Positions 49,352 through 59,839 of a DNA stretch of 64,000 nucleotides are shown here, piece by piece. Numbering within the stretch: the stretch's first letter is position 1; each line of letters opens with the position of its first letter. The notes below the pieces were generated by a model. The model was not told the origin of the DNA. It saw only the letters and a program-made list of their open reading frames with translations, and did not search any database. This DNA is from Lithospermum erythrorhizon (Eukaryota > Streptophyta > Magnoliopsida > Boraginales > Boraginaceae). The DNA is taken from assembly GCA_019722365.1 (NCBI GenBank), contig JADFUC010002065.1:1-64000 (forward strand), read 5' to 3'. Position numbers and translations under genes: made by a program.

Positions 49352-49952
49352 GTTGCCAATATATGCATCAGCCTTTGGTAGAATCATTTTACTCTGTAAA
49401 CGTATTCATCGTTATCTAGCGGCCTGATAGTTATGGGTTGAATATCGATGGTGGTTTGGCTACACCATTTGTTTATGCATGCAGTTGGGGTGCATGTCCC
49501 GCCCACGTCGTTCTACCTCCGGGTTTTGTTTATTTTTGGGTTCTACAATGGTTTCTTGGTCCTCAAAGAAACGAAGCCTACGGATTTCCGCGTTCGAAAC
49601 ACGGAGGATGAGTGCAATCCCGGTCTTGCCCAGGCATCCGCGAGAACTTGATTGGCCGGTCTCTTTGGCCAGACAGTGTCTCGTTTGCTTACATACGGTT
49701 GTGTTATGTGACTATATTAGCATAACTTGGAGGCGAATCCAGTCAAACATGCTAGAACCAAACATATTGAAATTGACATTCATTATGTTAGTGAACAAGT
49801 TGCTAAAGGTGTTCTTAAGGTCTCTTATATTCCTATTGCATATCAATTGGCTGACTTAACTCTGAGAGAAAGTTTTGTCACTTGCTTTCGATTCGATTGT
49901 TGTGCTCAATCTTTAGCGTTGGTGATCACCAGAGCTTCGATTGCGGGGGGGA
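49352..49952 (+). pseudogene. copia A RNase H remnant and polypurine tract
   Basis: Directly after copia B the sequence resumes with QYMHQPLVESFYSVKRIHRYL. RRSTSGFCLFLGSTMVSWSS (near 49503-49562) follows, then NPVKHARTKHIEIDIHYVSE (near 49739-49797), QVAKGVLKVSYIPIAYQLAD. This is the C-terminal RNase H of copia polyproteins. It ends in a G-rich tract (GCGGGGGGGA, about 49943-49952) that abuts the LTR, as a polypurine tract should. Frames are shifted several times. Confidence 0.82.
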
Positions 49953-50027
49953 TGATAGAGTGCATAATTAAAAGGATATAATTAGCATTAATTGTAAAAT
50001 CGTTCTGAGGAAACCATATGGTGTAAT

Positions 50028-50410
50028 CATTACTAGAAAGCGAGGCGAAGGTGTGGCGAGCCGACGCCTACCCGGCAGCTAAGGGTTTAGTGTCGGTCGG
50101 GTGTCGGTATACGACCGGCCTTTGTCAGCGACTAAATTTCATCTTGACAGAAATCGATGCTACATAGAGATATTACCCGGCCGTTTGGGTTCGGGGCTAC
50201 CCGACCATGACAGCGCTACATCAAACATTTTAATTTCTTTTTATTTATTTTATTACCCGACCTCGCGACACTTTATTTAATTAATTTATTTTGATTTATT
50301 TTATTACCCGGCCTTACGTAATTTATAATACCGACAATATGTTGAAGATCGACACAAAACCGACACCACATATATGCACTAAACCCGACGCTACCGACAC
50401 CCGACCGACG
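50028..50410. repeat. Left subterminal repeat zone of CACTA-2
   Basis: TACCCGGC, TACCCGACC, TACCCGGCC and ACCCGACG recur with CCGACAC or GTGTCGG companions in either orientation. Further copies appear at about 51210-51290 and 51810-51890. Clusters of one short motif near the ends are a hallmark of CACTA elements. Confidence 0.65.
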
Positions 50411-50479
50411 CCACTTGGTAAATTTTCGAAAAAATTATGTAGCACGGATCTTTGCTGACATTTGCGAAGCAATTTTGCA

Positions 50480-52165
50480 AAGCTCACAAAAATACCAAAA
50501 AGCCGGGCAAACAACATACAAAAATATCAAAAACAATATAAACATCAAGCAAAACATCATGACAACGCCAAACATCAAACAAAATAATAACACAAATACT
50601 ATCTAAAAAAGCATGAACGACAATATAAACATCAAACAAAAATAATAACCGCAAAACAAATCCAAAAATCATCAACATAAACATCAAAATTACCACTTTT
50701 TGTCTTTGGATAATTTTTCCTACAATAAAAACGAAATGTAACAAAATTATTATCAAGATAAAAATTAGATAGACATAAAAAATCGAAATGTAACAAAATT
50801 AAATAAAATAATTAGATAGACATAAAATGTAACAAAATAATTACCTCAAACAATTTTCCTACTAAATGAAACAATATAAGAAGGTTAGTAGATAATAAAT
50901 AATTAGATATCTAACAAAATAATTACCTCAAATAATTTCCCTACAAAAGAAACAATGTAAGAAAGTTAGTAGCCATTATTATAAAATTAAACAAAACAAT
51001 AAGTAAATTATAATTGAGGTTGAAATTGTGAAAGTTAAAATGTAAAAAATATAGTGATTATGTGATTAGAAGTGTTTATATAGTGGAAGGGTATGAGTTC
51101 TGAAATTTTAGAACGGCTAGGCGCTTGACGCCCGCGCGGCCAGTATATATATAAAATATTTTAAAATTCCGCACTTTATTTTTAAGCGGAATCACGAAAA
51201 TTTTAGGGACCGGCAGCTACCCGACCTTTATCTGACACCGGTTTGAATAATGTAAAACACTACCCGGCCTTTAACCGACACCATTCTCTTCGTATAAATG
51301 CCTGATTGATTATTTATCCTTATGAACACACAGGCATTGATAGCCCTAATAATACCAAGGAACGAACAACGTACTACTTCACACCATTATCATATACTTG
51401 TTCTAAACACAAACACTTAATCGTTTCATGGAAGGAATAAGACGAAATGGAAATCGCACTCCGGTTTTTGAAAATACAAGCCTCTTCGGGACCAATTTGC
51501 GGCGTTATGCGAAATGGAAATTAGTTATACTGATAATAAATATATTTTATTCAGTTATTTATATGTTAAGTATATATATATATTATAAATATAAAATATT
51601 CAAATAATAATTAAATGCGTTATGATGTGTTCAAATAGTCGAGTTATACTCGACTATCACGATAAATAATACCCGAATCTTTCACGAATATTTTTATTAT
51701 AATTTTTAATAATATATTTAATGATTATTGTACATAATAATTTATTAGATTACTTAAAACTACATTAAAAAAAAGAAAAATGATTTTTATTATTTGACGA
51801 CCGACATACTACCCGGCCTTGACCGGCGCCTATCTGACTACCGATGCAGGACGGCGGACACCGAGCCACCGGCGCTTAACCGTATTTATCACAGGCAACT
51901 TTACTTGACACGACCGACACTAATTTTACAAAATCGGTGAGATGACAAAACATCAAACTATAAACACAAATCATTCAAATCAAATTTATAAACAACGCTT
52001 GACATAAACATCAAACTATAAACACAAATCATTCAAATTAAAAATATAAATATATCCATAAACACAAATCAAACTATAAACACAAATCAAACCATAAAAC
52101 ATAAAAATATCCATAAACCAATATAAAAATATCCATACATAAAAATCATTCAAATATCCATACAA
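50480..52165. other. AT-rich internal DNA of CACTA-2
   Basis: Low-complexity phrases built on AAACATCAAACAAAAT and AAACACAAATCATTCAAAT repeat at 50520-50690 and 51940-52160, without an open coding region. A minus frame at 50484-50756 is a product of this simple composition. Confidence 0.5.
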
Positions 52166-52169
52166 AACA

Positions 52170-53990
52170 TCTAATGCTCATTTGAGGCTATTGAATAAAG
52201 TACGTGTGAAATTTGAGAGCTAATGGGAATAAGGTGGGAGGTAGGTGGCGGGATAAGGGGAAGATGAGGGTCTTTACTTGACTCTGGAGTCATGACTGCG
52301 AGGATGGGGGCTAAATGGGCGCCAAAGCGATCCTGCGTAGGTCCTACCAGACGGGCGGGGTACGAAATCCGGCCATGCTCAATATAACTGGAAAATCGCA
52401 TGCGGTTCGGCCACGATTCTTGAGGTCCACGTCCTCTTCCCTAAGTATCGGCACGGAAGCCTCGAGGCGTCTTGTTCGCCTCGGTTAGACAACCCGGCGA
52501 TGTACATCACTCCAGCGGGCTGGTTCCGATGAACCCGGCGTCCATCAACATCTCAGCTGGCGGGGGTATAACCGGCTCCAAGCATCCGGCCTTTCTCGAT
52601 CGACTGCGGTGATGCCGTCGCGTCCCTTGTCCCACGGAGCCTTTAATGGATCCAAGTCCGGCCCGTACTTCTCGTGGAACAAGACCGCGTACTCATCCTG
52701 CAAGTTATAGAAACATAAGAATGAAATATAAATAACGTATAAAAAATAACGTTTAAATTTAATGTATAAAAAATTTAAACTTACAAAAGCAGTCTCCAGC
52801 CTCGGGTTGTAGAATTCCCCCGTCGGTTCGTACGATTCGTCGGTCGCCTTGTCCCTTCTTCTTGTTAAGATCGAGATGAATATTCAGCGGCGAAGGGCGC
52901 TTCAGTCCTCGACACGGCAGCAATTAAATACATAGTTAATAGCGGAAATAAGGAAAATTAAAATTTAATAGTAAAAAATCCAAACTTACCTCGTATTGGA
53001 GCCTCTGGCGAAGGCCACTTTAACAACTTCGAAGGAGTTCCGTCGGGCTTGACCAACGAGGAGTAAATCGGTTTGTCGGTTCTTTTGAAGTCGACATTTG
53101 GTCGTCCCCGACATTACTGACATACTTCTCCCAAACAACGAGGGTCTTGGATCGATTGAGCGCGGAGTCCCGAGGAGAAAGGGCGGATCGTCACCACTGG
53201 CGTTACTTGGCCGCATTTGTCTTTCTGCCGTAGAAGATCTCGTCGCCCCTCTTCTTGTTCGAAGCCTCCCAAAATTGCGACATATCTGGCGCTCCACTCC
53301 CACGAATCTCATATGATCATGAAATAAATACAAAAATTAAGTTAGTCTAATTTCCACCCAATTCGAAAATCACAAAACTTTTATATTTAAATACTTGCAC
53401 AAAAAAGCATTTCATATACCGTCCTTGGCGCTTTGATCCACATAACTTGTAGTGTGGCCCACCAGTCTTCCACCCGGTTCCTTATTTCGTTCCGAAGAAC
53501 CTTTTTACCCAACCAAGCCCTAACATAAACAAACATATTTCATTAGATACAAATGATAAATATAAATAATGGCAGACAAACTCATAAATAAAATGCACTT
53601 ACGCTCCACTTAAAGCATGTGGCAAGCCCCATCCTCACGGCCCAGCGAGAGAAAGCGAGATGGCGATGGGGAACTGCTCGGTCGCGGCGCAAACCCATTA
53701 GTCTCGGGACTCACATCCGTAAAATTAAATTTGTCTTTCGATACATTTATATCTACCGGGTCATCGGCGTCGATGTGATAGCAGTGTTATTCTCGTCCGT
53801 GGGCGTGCTCGTAGATACGCTTTGGGCGAGTCGGCAATCTTGGCGAGATATGGGCGACATGCTTTCGCGGCTATGCGTCTAGGGTCCGTGCGTGAATGCG
53901 CTTCCATATGGAGGGCCAGTGGATGGCTCGCCCTTGAGGGCGGATGGCTTGACCATAGGCCCTGCCCGGCTTGACCGGCTGTCACTGGCT
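52170..53990 (-). pseudogene. Degenerate CACTA transposase-related coding remnants
   Basis: GC-rich islands separated by AT-rich stretches look like exons and introns of a minus-strand gene. Minus translation gives LQDEYAVLFHEKYGPDLDPL near 52700-52640. The frame at 53333-52986 has ASGDDPPFLLG and LLLVGQARRNSFEVVKVA. The LFHEKYG phrase and the surrounding layout recall the plant transposase proteins (PF03004 type) of CACTA elements. Stops and frame changes break the reading. The product would bind the subterminal motifs and aid excision. The family assignment is tentative, and the catalytic DDE protein (TNPD-like) was not recognised. Confidence 0.4.
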
Positions 53991-54009
53991 CTACATGCGT
54001 ACATAGCCG

Positions 54010-54780
54010 TCGAGTTTTACATGAGAGCCATAAAACCTAACGTTTTCAAAATTTAAATTCTATCAAAATTAAAACAATATCATTAAAATAAATTCAATTC
54101 GAATCAAATCCAATTCGATCCGATTCAAACATGACATTCGAGCTTCGAATACGATTCAAAGCAAACATTTCGATCTAATTCAAACAACATTTCGATCTAA
54201 TTCAAACAGCATTCAAACTAATTCTTCTCAATTAAATTCAGAATTCAATTAGATTTAATCTCAAAATATAATTCAAATCAAAATTCAATTTAATCTCAAA
54301 TATAATTCGATAAATCAAATTCAAACTTAATCAAATTGATTCAAATCCAATTAGAGTGCAGAAATCAGAAACTCAAATCTAATATAATTCAAGCTGATCA
54401 ATTCAATTCATCAACAACAATTCAATTACCCAATTCAATCAATTAAAAACAAATTAAACCCAATAAATCAGCATTCGAAATTCCCAATTCAATCTAACTA
54501 ATTAAGCAATTAAAATGAATTAAACTTATAACTATACAAATTAACAAATTAAAATGAATAGATCCAAAATAATAATTAATTAAATAACGAATTAAATTTA
54601 TAATTAATACTAGAATTAAGCAAATTATACAACAGCTAATTAAAAACAATAAACAAAAAAATAAATTAAAAGAAATTATATCATAATTAAACATATAATA
54701 ACAAACAATTAAAGATACAAGTAATTATAAAAACAAACAATTAAAAACATTAAAACAAAAAAACGAAAAAAAAACAAAAG
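54010..54780. other. AT-rich simple-sequence-like tract in CACTA-2
   Basis: Short AATTCAAAT/AATTAAA words dominate (54050-54780), with no coding potential. Confidence 0.55.
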
Positions 54781-54784
54781 CGAA

Positions 54785-54950
54785 AAAACCGCACACTACG
54801 GTGGATGCGGTGGGGTCAGGCGGTGGGGCCGGTGGTGGGGCGTGGCGGTGGTGGGGTCGTCGGTGGCGTCATTCTTGGCGTCGATTGGCGTCGGTGGGGC
54901 CGGGGTGGGGATCCCGGTAGGGTTTGGGGGGGCGTGATGTAGAAAAAAAA
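54785..54950. repeat. GC-rich GGTGGGG/GGCGTCGG simple repeat
   Basis: Imperfect repeats of GGTGGGGCCGGTGGTGGGGC and GGCGTCGGTGG on plus. The minus frame at 54816-54998 (proline/threonine-rich) is a consequence of this repeat and is not called as a gene. Confidence 0.6.
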
Positions 54951-55318
54951 CGTATTTTTTAATATAGAAGTCGTATAAATCGGTTTAGTGTCGTACATAA
55001 TTAATTTTGATTATTTTTTAAATTAAGAAAATTCGCGACACCACCCGACCTGCCTTACCGACACAAAAGGCGAAATAAAAATAAAAAATGGCCTTTAAAA
55101 GCGGAGCCAGAACCGTATTTATCTGAGCACCGTGAGGTGTCGGTCGTTCCTTGGAAACACCGTAGGTGCATTTCTAGTAGTAGTGAATTAGCATTAGTTC
55201 ATTGTCATATTTTCAAATTGTATGAAGTTTATCTCAAGTTTAGCACATATTGTATCATCTATAAGTAGGAACCTCTGTAATCATTTTCATTCAAGGAGAA
55301 TTGTAATTGTTCAAAACT

Positions 55319-56828
55319 AATAAGAGGAATAATTATATCATGAAATAGCCCAAAATTAACTCATCTCCTCTTTGCGGATGATCGTTATTTTTTCCTTAAA
55401 TTAAATGATTCTTCCATCAATAATTTTCATACTGTCCTAGAGCAATATTGCTCGGATTTAGGGAAACAAATTAATTTTAACAAATCAAAAATTATATTTA
55501 GCCTATCGACTTCGAATTTTGAAAAACAACAAACTCTCTCAATACATCCTTTTATTGAAACGACAAACTTTGGGAAATACTTAGGTATCTCTCTTGATAT
55601 TGGTACACACAAAAACCAAGTCTTTCAAGAATATTTAGACAAAATCAATTTAAAAATACAATCCTAGAGGGCAACAAAATTTCTAAACCAAGCTGGTCGT
55701 ATTACCCTTATTAAATTTATCCTAATAAGTATGTTAGTCTACCCAATTCCAATATACAAATTCCCAAATCGTATAACTCACAAAATTGACCATATCCTAA
55801 GTAACTTTCTTTGGGAGTCTTCTACTCAATCAAAAATAGATTGGGTAAATTGGTTTTTTCTTACTTCCGACACATAGTAGTTCATGGTTTAGATTTTAAA
55901 AATTTAAATGACTTTAGTAATGCACTACTAGACAAAAACAGTTGAAAATTTACACAACATCCACATAGTCCTCTAACTATGGCCCTCAAATCAAAATAAT
56001 ACCCATACACTCATGTATTTCAATTCTTCAAATCAAACAAAATTCAACATGAATATGAAAAAGTATTATCCAAGGATTTTCCACCCTTCAGCCATCACTT
56101 TATTAGATACCACATTTTGGTCATGATATTCATATTTGTAGATAATTTGGCACGACCTTACGATCAATGGAATAGCTTGGAACTCACAACTACTCAAATC
56201 TTATTTCCCTCTCGTATAATCTCTACTATAACCAATAGTTTAGATGGTACCACCGATGTAATTCAATGGAGACCTTATCCTCACCACAAGCCAATAATAC
56301 CAACAACTAAAACCATATATCATCACCTATTTTCATCATAAAATCATCTATCAATACCCCAAAGAACTTTTCCTCCCTTCCTAAACATACAGGGAAACAT
56401 TTATGGAAACTCAAATGCCCCAAAAAAATCAAATTATTCATTTGGAAAATACTTTACAATCGATTACCTACTCTCTCAAATATATCCAAAAAGACAATTA
56501 CGTTCATAAATAACAAATGTGTATTTTGTGGGCTTGACCAAGATACGAATGATCATCTTCCGTTTATGCCCAATTAACTCACATCTTTTGATACCATTTA
56601 AATACCTCACTATCAATTCAAAAAACGCTTCAAATATTATTAACATTCTTAAGTTTTCCCTCCAACACCATATAAAAATATATTCTACAAAATCTAAATC
56701 TCCCCTGTATTTATTTAGTATGATATGGACAATATGGATCACTAGAATAAAATTATATTTCAACATGAAAAATACAATCATTCTACTACTCACTATGAGG
56801 CGTTCTTTTGTTGAAATCAATGAGAATT
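55319..56828 (+). pseudogene. LINE reverse transcriptase C-terminal half and zinc-binding tail
   Basis: It resumes the LINE after copia A. NPKISHLLFADDRYFFLKLN (about 55350-55407) is the catalytic F-A-D-D box, followed by QINFNKSKIIFSLS and NFGKYLGISLDIGTHKNQVF. QAGRITLIKFILISMLVYPI and HKIDHILSNFLWESSTQSK come next. Near 56406-56530, LWKLKCPKKIKLFIWKILYN, then CVFCGLDQDTNDH, is the zf-RVT region of plant LINEs. The last recognisable part ends about 56828, without RNase H or a poly(A) tail, where copia C begins. Numerous stops; inactive. Confidence 0.82.
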
Positions 56829-56841
56829 GATTCCATTTACT

Positions 56842-57782
56842 TGTGTACCCGTTGCGACAATTGTGTGTCAATTCGACACGAGTTAGGTTAAATGTGATTA
56901 TAGGAAGCTTAGTGTTCAAACGTAATTGCATATTCTTTGGTGTGAGTTCATGATAATTTAAGGGGTTATGGCCGGTGCTAGATGCTTTTCGTGTCGTTAT
57001 AATAGTAATTGGTCGATTATTATTATTATACAATTTACTAATATCGAGCCTAGAAGGTCACAGCATCTGATGGCGTTGAGTTATATTTCATGTATGAAAT
57101 TAAAGAGAACTATATAATTGAGAAATGTGCTCAGGTACAAAGGGGTTCCCACATTTATGTAGAATATCGATTGAACAAATAGAATCAATTAAATAGTTAT
57201 TTAATTGAATTTGAGAATATTAGTATTTATAATTAACTTGAAAGATTATTGATATTATTTCATTCTTATTTATTCGATTGGTAAAATAGTTATTTCGATG
57301 CTTGACTCATTAGTGTCTTAACGAACTAATAGAGTTAGCAGTCAGTAATACTTACTTGGTTCTTATCGAACTGTTTAACTGTATATATAAACTTTAAGTT
57401 TTATGTAAGTTTTTGAGAAAAATTTATCACAAAACCTAAAGTAACCGCCACTCCCATGGCGAAATTTTCCCAAGAATTTTTAGGTTTTCCATTTGTTCAT
57501 CCTTGTGTACTAGCATAAATTAGTTCTTGATTGACACAATTATTGGGCCATTAGAGATATCATATGATTGATATTCTGACATAAGGAGGCGAAGGAAGTC
57601 AAATTCGTTGTGAATTTGGGCGTGAATGAACTTTAGTGGAATTTGCACCATTGCGATATGAAAATGCTACGTTTTATTCGTATATTGTAAAGTATGTTTT
57701 GTTTAATAATGTAGTATGCACTTTAAGATCCCTGGAATTATGGATTTGTATTTATACTCATATATCCATAGTATTTCCATCA
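56842..57782 (+). repeat. Putative 5' LTR of copia C
   Basis: The right edge is supported by the primer-binding-like site at 57783. The left edge (TGTGTACCCG at 56842) is a guess, because no second copy is in the window for comparison. The end of the LINE just before it agrees. Confidence 0.5.
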
Positions 57783-59839
57783 GTGGCATCATGAGCCAAA
57801 TTAAAGTTGCTTTACATTATTTATTTTATGCTTGTTTTGTTTTTATCAATTTTTTATTTGATTAATTCTTGTTCATATATTTAATTGATAAATATATGAT
57901 GAGAATAAATCACCATGTTCTTGATTATTTATTTATACATGTGTTACAAGTTTATGATGATGTGTTATCATATATTGTTAGCTTATAGATTTTGTTTCAT
58001 AAATTAAGGGCGATTTAATTGGTTTTGTTTCAAAGCAGTTTTTGTAAAAACGTGTTTGAGGCGTATAGGGCGCATAAAATTAAAATCTAATTTTTTCACG
58101 GAATAGATCGCTTGCATTAGAAGATCGCCATTAAATTCATAATTTTGAATTTTCTAAGTGCCATAAAATAATTTTGAATTTACAGACTGTTTAATTAATA
58201 ATTATAATATGAAAAATTTATTTTAATGAGCGACCGATTAGATTTGTTCAAGAAAATTATGATTTGCGTGTTCGAATTTCATAAATTTTGAAAAATTTAA
58301 AAAAACCTCCAAGCTTGATTTTACAAGCAATTAAATTAAATCGAAAAACCGAGTTAAATATGGTATTATTACCATAAATGTGCGACCGACTTCGCGACCC
58401 TACGGTGCGCTTCGATTATGGATCGAGGCGGTCTGATATAAATGACGGCGGACTGACGACCTGCGGTGGTGCAGCGGCGTGTAGATGGTGACCGTCGTGG
58501 GTCGGTCGTCAGAGCCCACGTTATAACGTGTGCCACCCAATTTTGAAAACCACAATTCGAATTTATTCCTTATTTGGGTTTCCTAAAATTATGGGACTAG
58601 TTATATTCGGTTTTATTGATTATTTGTCATTTTAATCACCTAATTAATTATAATTAATTATGTGATGACAATTAAACCAGTACAACATATTATATCTTTT
58701 TAAAATTAATTTAAAGTGATATAAATTATAGTAACAATTTCACTACTTAATGTATTTTTAGAATATATTTGATGAATATTTTTCTATAATATGTGTATAG
58801 TTAATAATTATTAGTAATAATTATTAATTGACATAATATTATGATAATTGAGTTTATATTAATTAATTTTAATATATTGTAATTACATGGATTAATTAAT
58901 TTGATAATTACAAACATCGTTTTCGATGCCATTTAAAATATTTATTAAAGTTCATTTATATGATTTAATAAAGTGCACATATTTGTAATGGTGATTGGAA
59001 TGGAGGTATATAGATATGGGCCATTTGTTTATTTTTCCGGTCTGCCGAACCGTATTGTTGTAAATGACCTTAAATTATATTTTCTTGTATTTATTTATTT
59101 GTTTACCAGCGAGCACGAAATTTGTCTAAGATGGGTTAGTATATAAAATAGTAACAGTAGAAGATATTGAAAGATCATTTCACGGTGGTGTGCCAATTGG
59201 ACTTGGATCGAGGAAGTACAAGATACAAGAATTATGACTTATGTTAGTATTTGATAAATACTTGTAATAGGTTCTAGGGGCCATATCGTATATCTCTTGA
59301 ATGTGCATTACTTGTTTTATTTTTCATGTTGCATGTATTGCTTGATTATGTGCTAGTATGCATGAGTAAATAAAAACAAAGTAATAATAATCTCACCAAT
59401 TAAAATTTAAGCAAAGTATCAAGGCAATTTTAAAGTTGTCTTGATCGATTGCGTGATTGGGCACACCGTGATGGCGGGTGTTCTGATGTTGCATTGATAT
59501 GACAATGGATCATGTTGAAGTGATTTCCACTAACGTTGTGGGCTTTCGGATGATCGATCAAGTAACACTTTGGTTTAATTGGTATGCTTAACCGGTTCGG
59601 AGATACAAATGTTGGAGTAGCGTCTTGTAAGGAATCTTCCAGTGACCTGAAGTTATGTAGTTTTACATAATTAGTTTTTACATAATTGCCGTTTGAATTT
59701 AAGTGTAATAGGTGCGATACTAATATATTTCGTGAAGTTTGAAGTATTAGTATTTACTTTACAATTTATTTGTAAGTGTTTTTAGCATGATAGTTTCTTG
59801 AGTGCATTATTTTATTTTACTTATTCTTGTAGAATTAAT
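57783..59839 (+). other. Leader region of copia C
   Basis: About 2.06 kb without a coding frame, AT-rich except for a CG-rich patch at about 58380-58530 (GTGCGACCGACTTCGCG... GACGGCGGACTGACGACC). No inserted element ends were recognised. Long leaders occur in some plant copia elements. Confidence 0.5.

Larger units (their letters stand above)
50028..55185. mobile_element. CACTA (En/Spm-type) DNA transposon inside the copia A LTR
   Basis: It begins CATTACTAGAAA (50028) and ends TTTCTAGTAGTAGTG (55171-55185). These are near-perfect inverted ends of the CACTACTAGAAA type. The 3-bp TSD AAT (50025-50027, 55186-55188) is perfect, and the uninterrupted LTR at 36.8 kb shows the empty site GTGTAATTAGC. 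Both ends carry many TACCCGGCC/TACCCGACC and CCGACAC motifs, as expected for subterminal transposase-binding sites. A GC-rich coding-like part on minus lies at 52.17-53.99 kb. Length is 5158 bp. Confidence 0.88.
36723..55313 (+). mobile_element. Ty1/copia element A, inserted in the LINE and itself invaded three times
   Basis: Its 5' LTR is 36723-36921. A short 5' internal piece follows, then gypsy-LTR-derived DNA (about 37.24-43.44 kb). After that come its RT (about 43.45-44.30), copia B (44301-49351), its RNase H (about 49.35-49.95) and a 3' LTR (49953-55313) split by a CACTA element (50028-55185). Removing these insertions leaves a small copia element with roughly 200-bp LTRs. Its gag, protease and integrase are missing. 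TSD AAACT is perfect. The plus-strand orientation follows from RT and RNase H and from the G-rich tract before the 3' LTR. Confidence 0.85.
49953..55313 (+). repeat. 3' LTR of copia A, split by CACTA-2
   Basis: The left part 49953-50027 and right part 55189-55313 join to give the same sequence as the intact 5' LTR 36723-36921 (GGTGTAAT|TAGCATTAGTT). The LTR ends at TTGTTCA and is followed by the TSD AAACT (55314-55318). Confidence 0.85.

Noticed and set aside
50484..50756. 90-residue hydrophobic minus-strand frame
   Set aside because: Produced by AACATCAAACAAAAT-type repeats; no coding signature.
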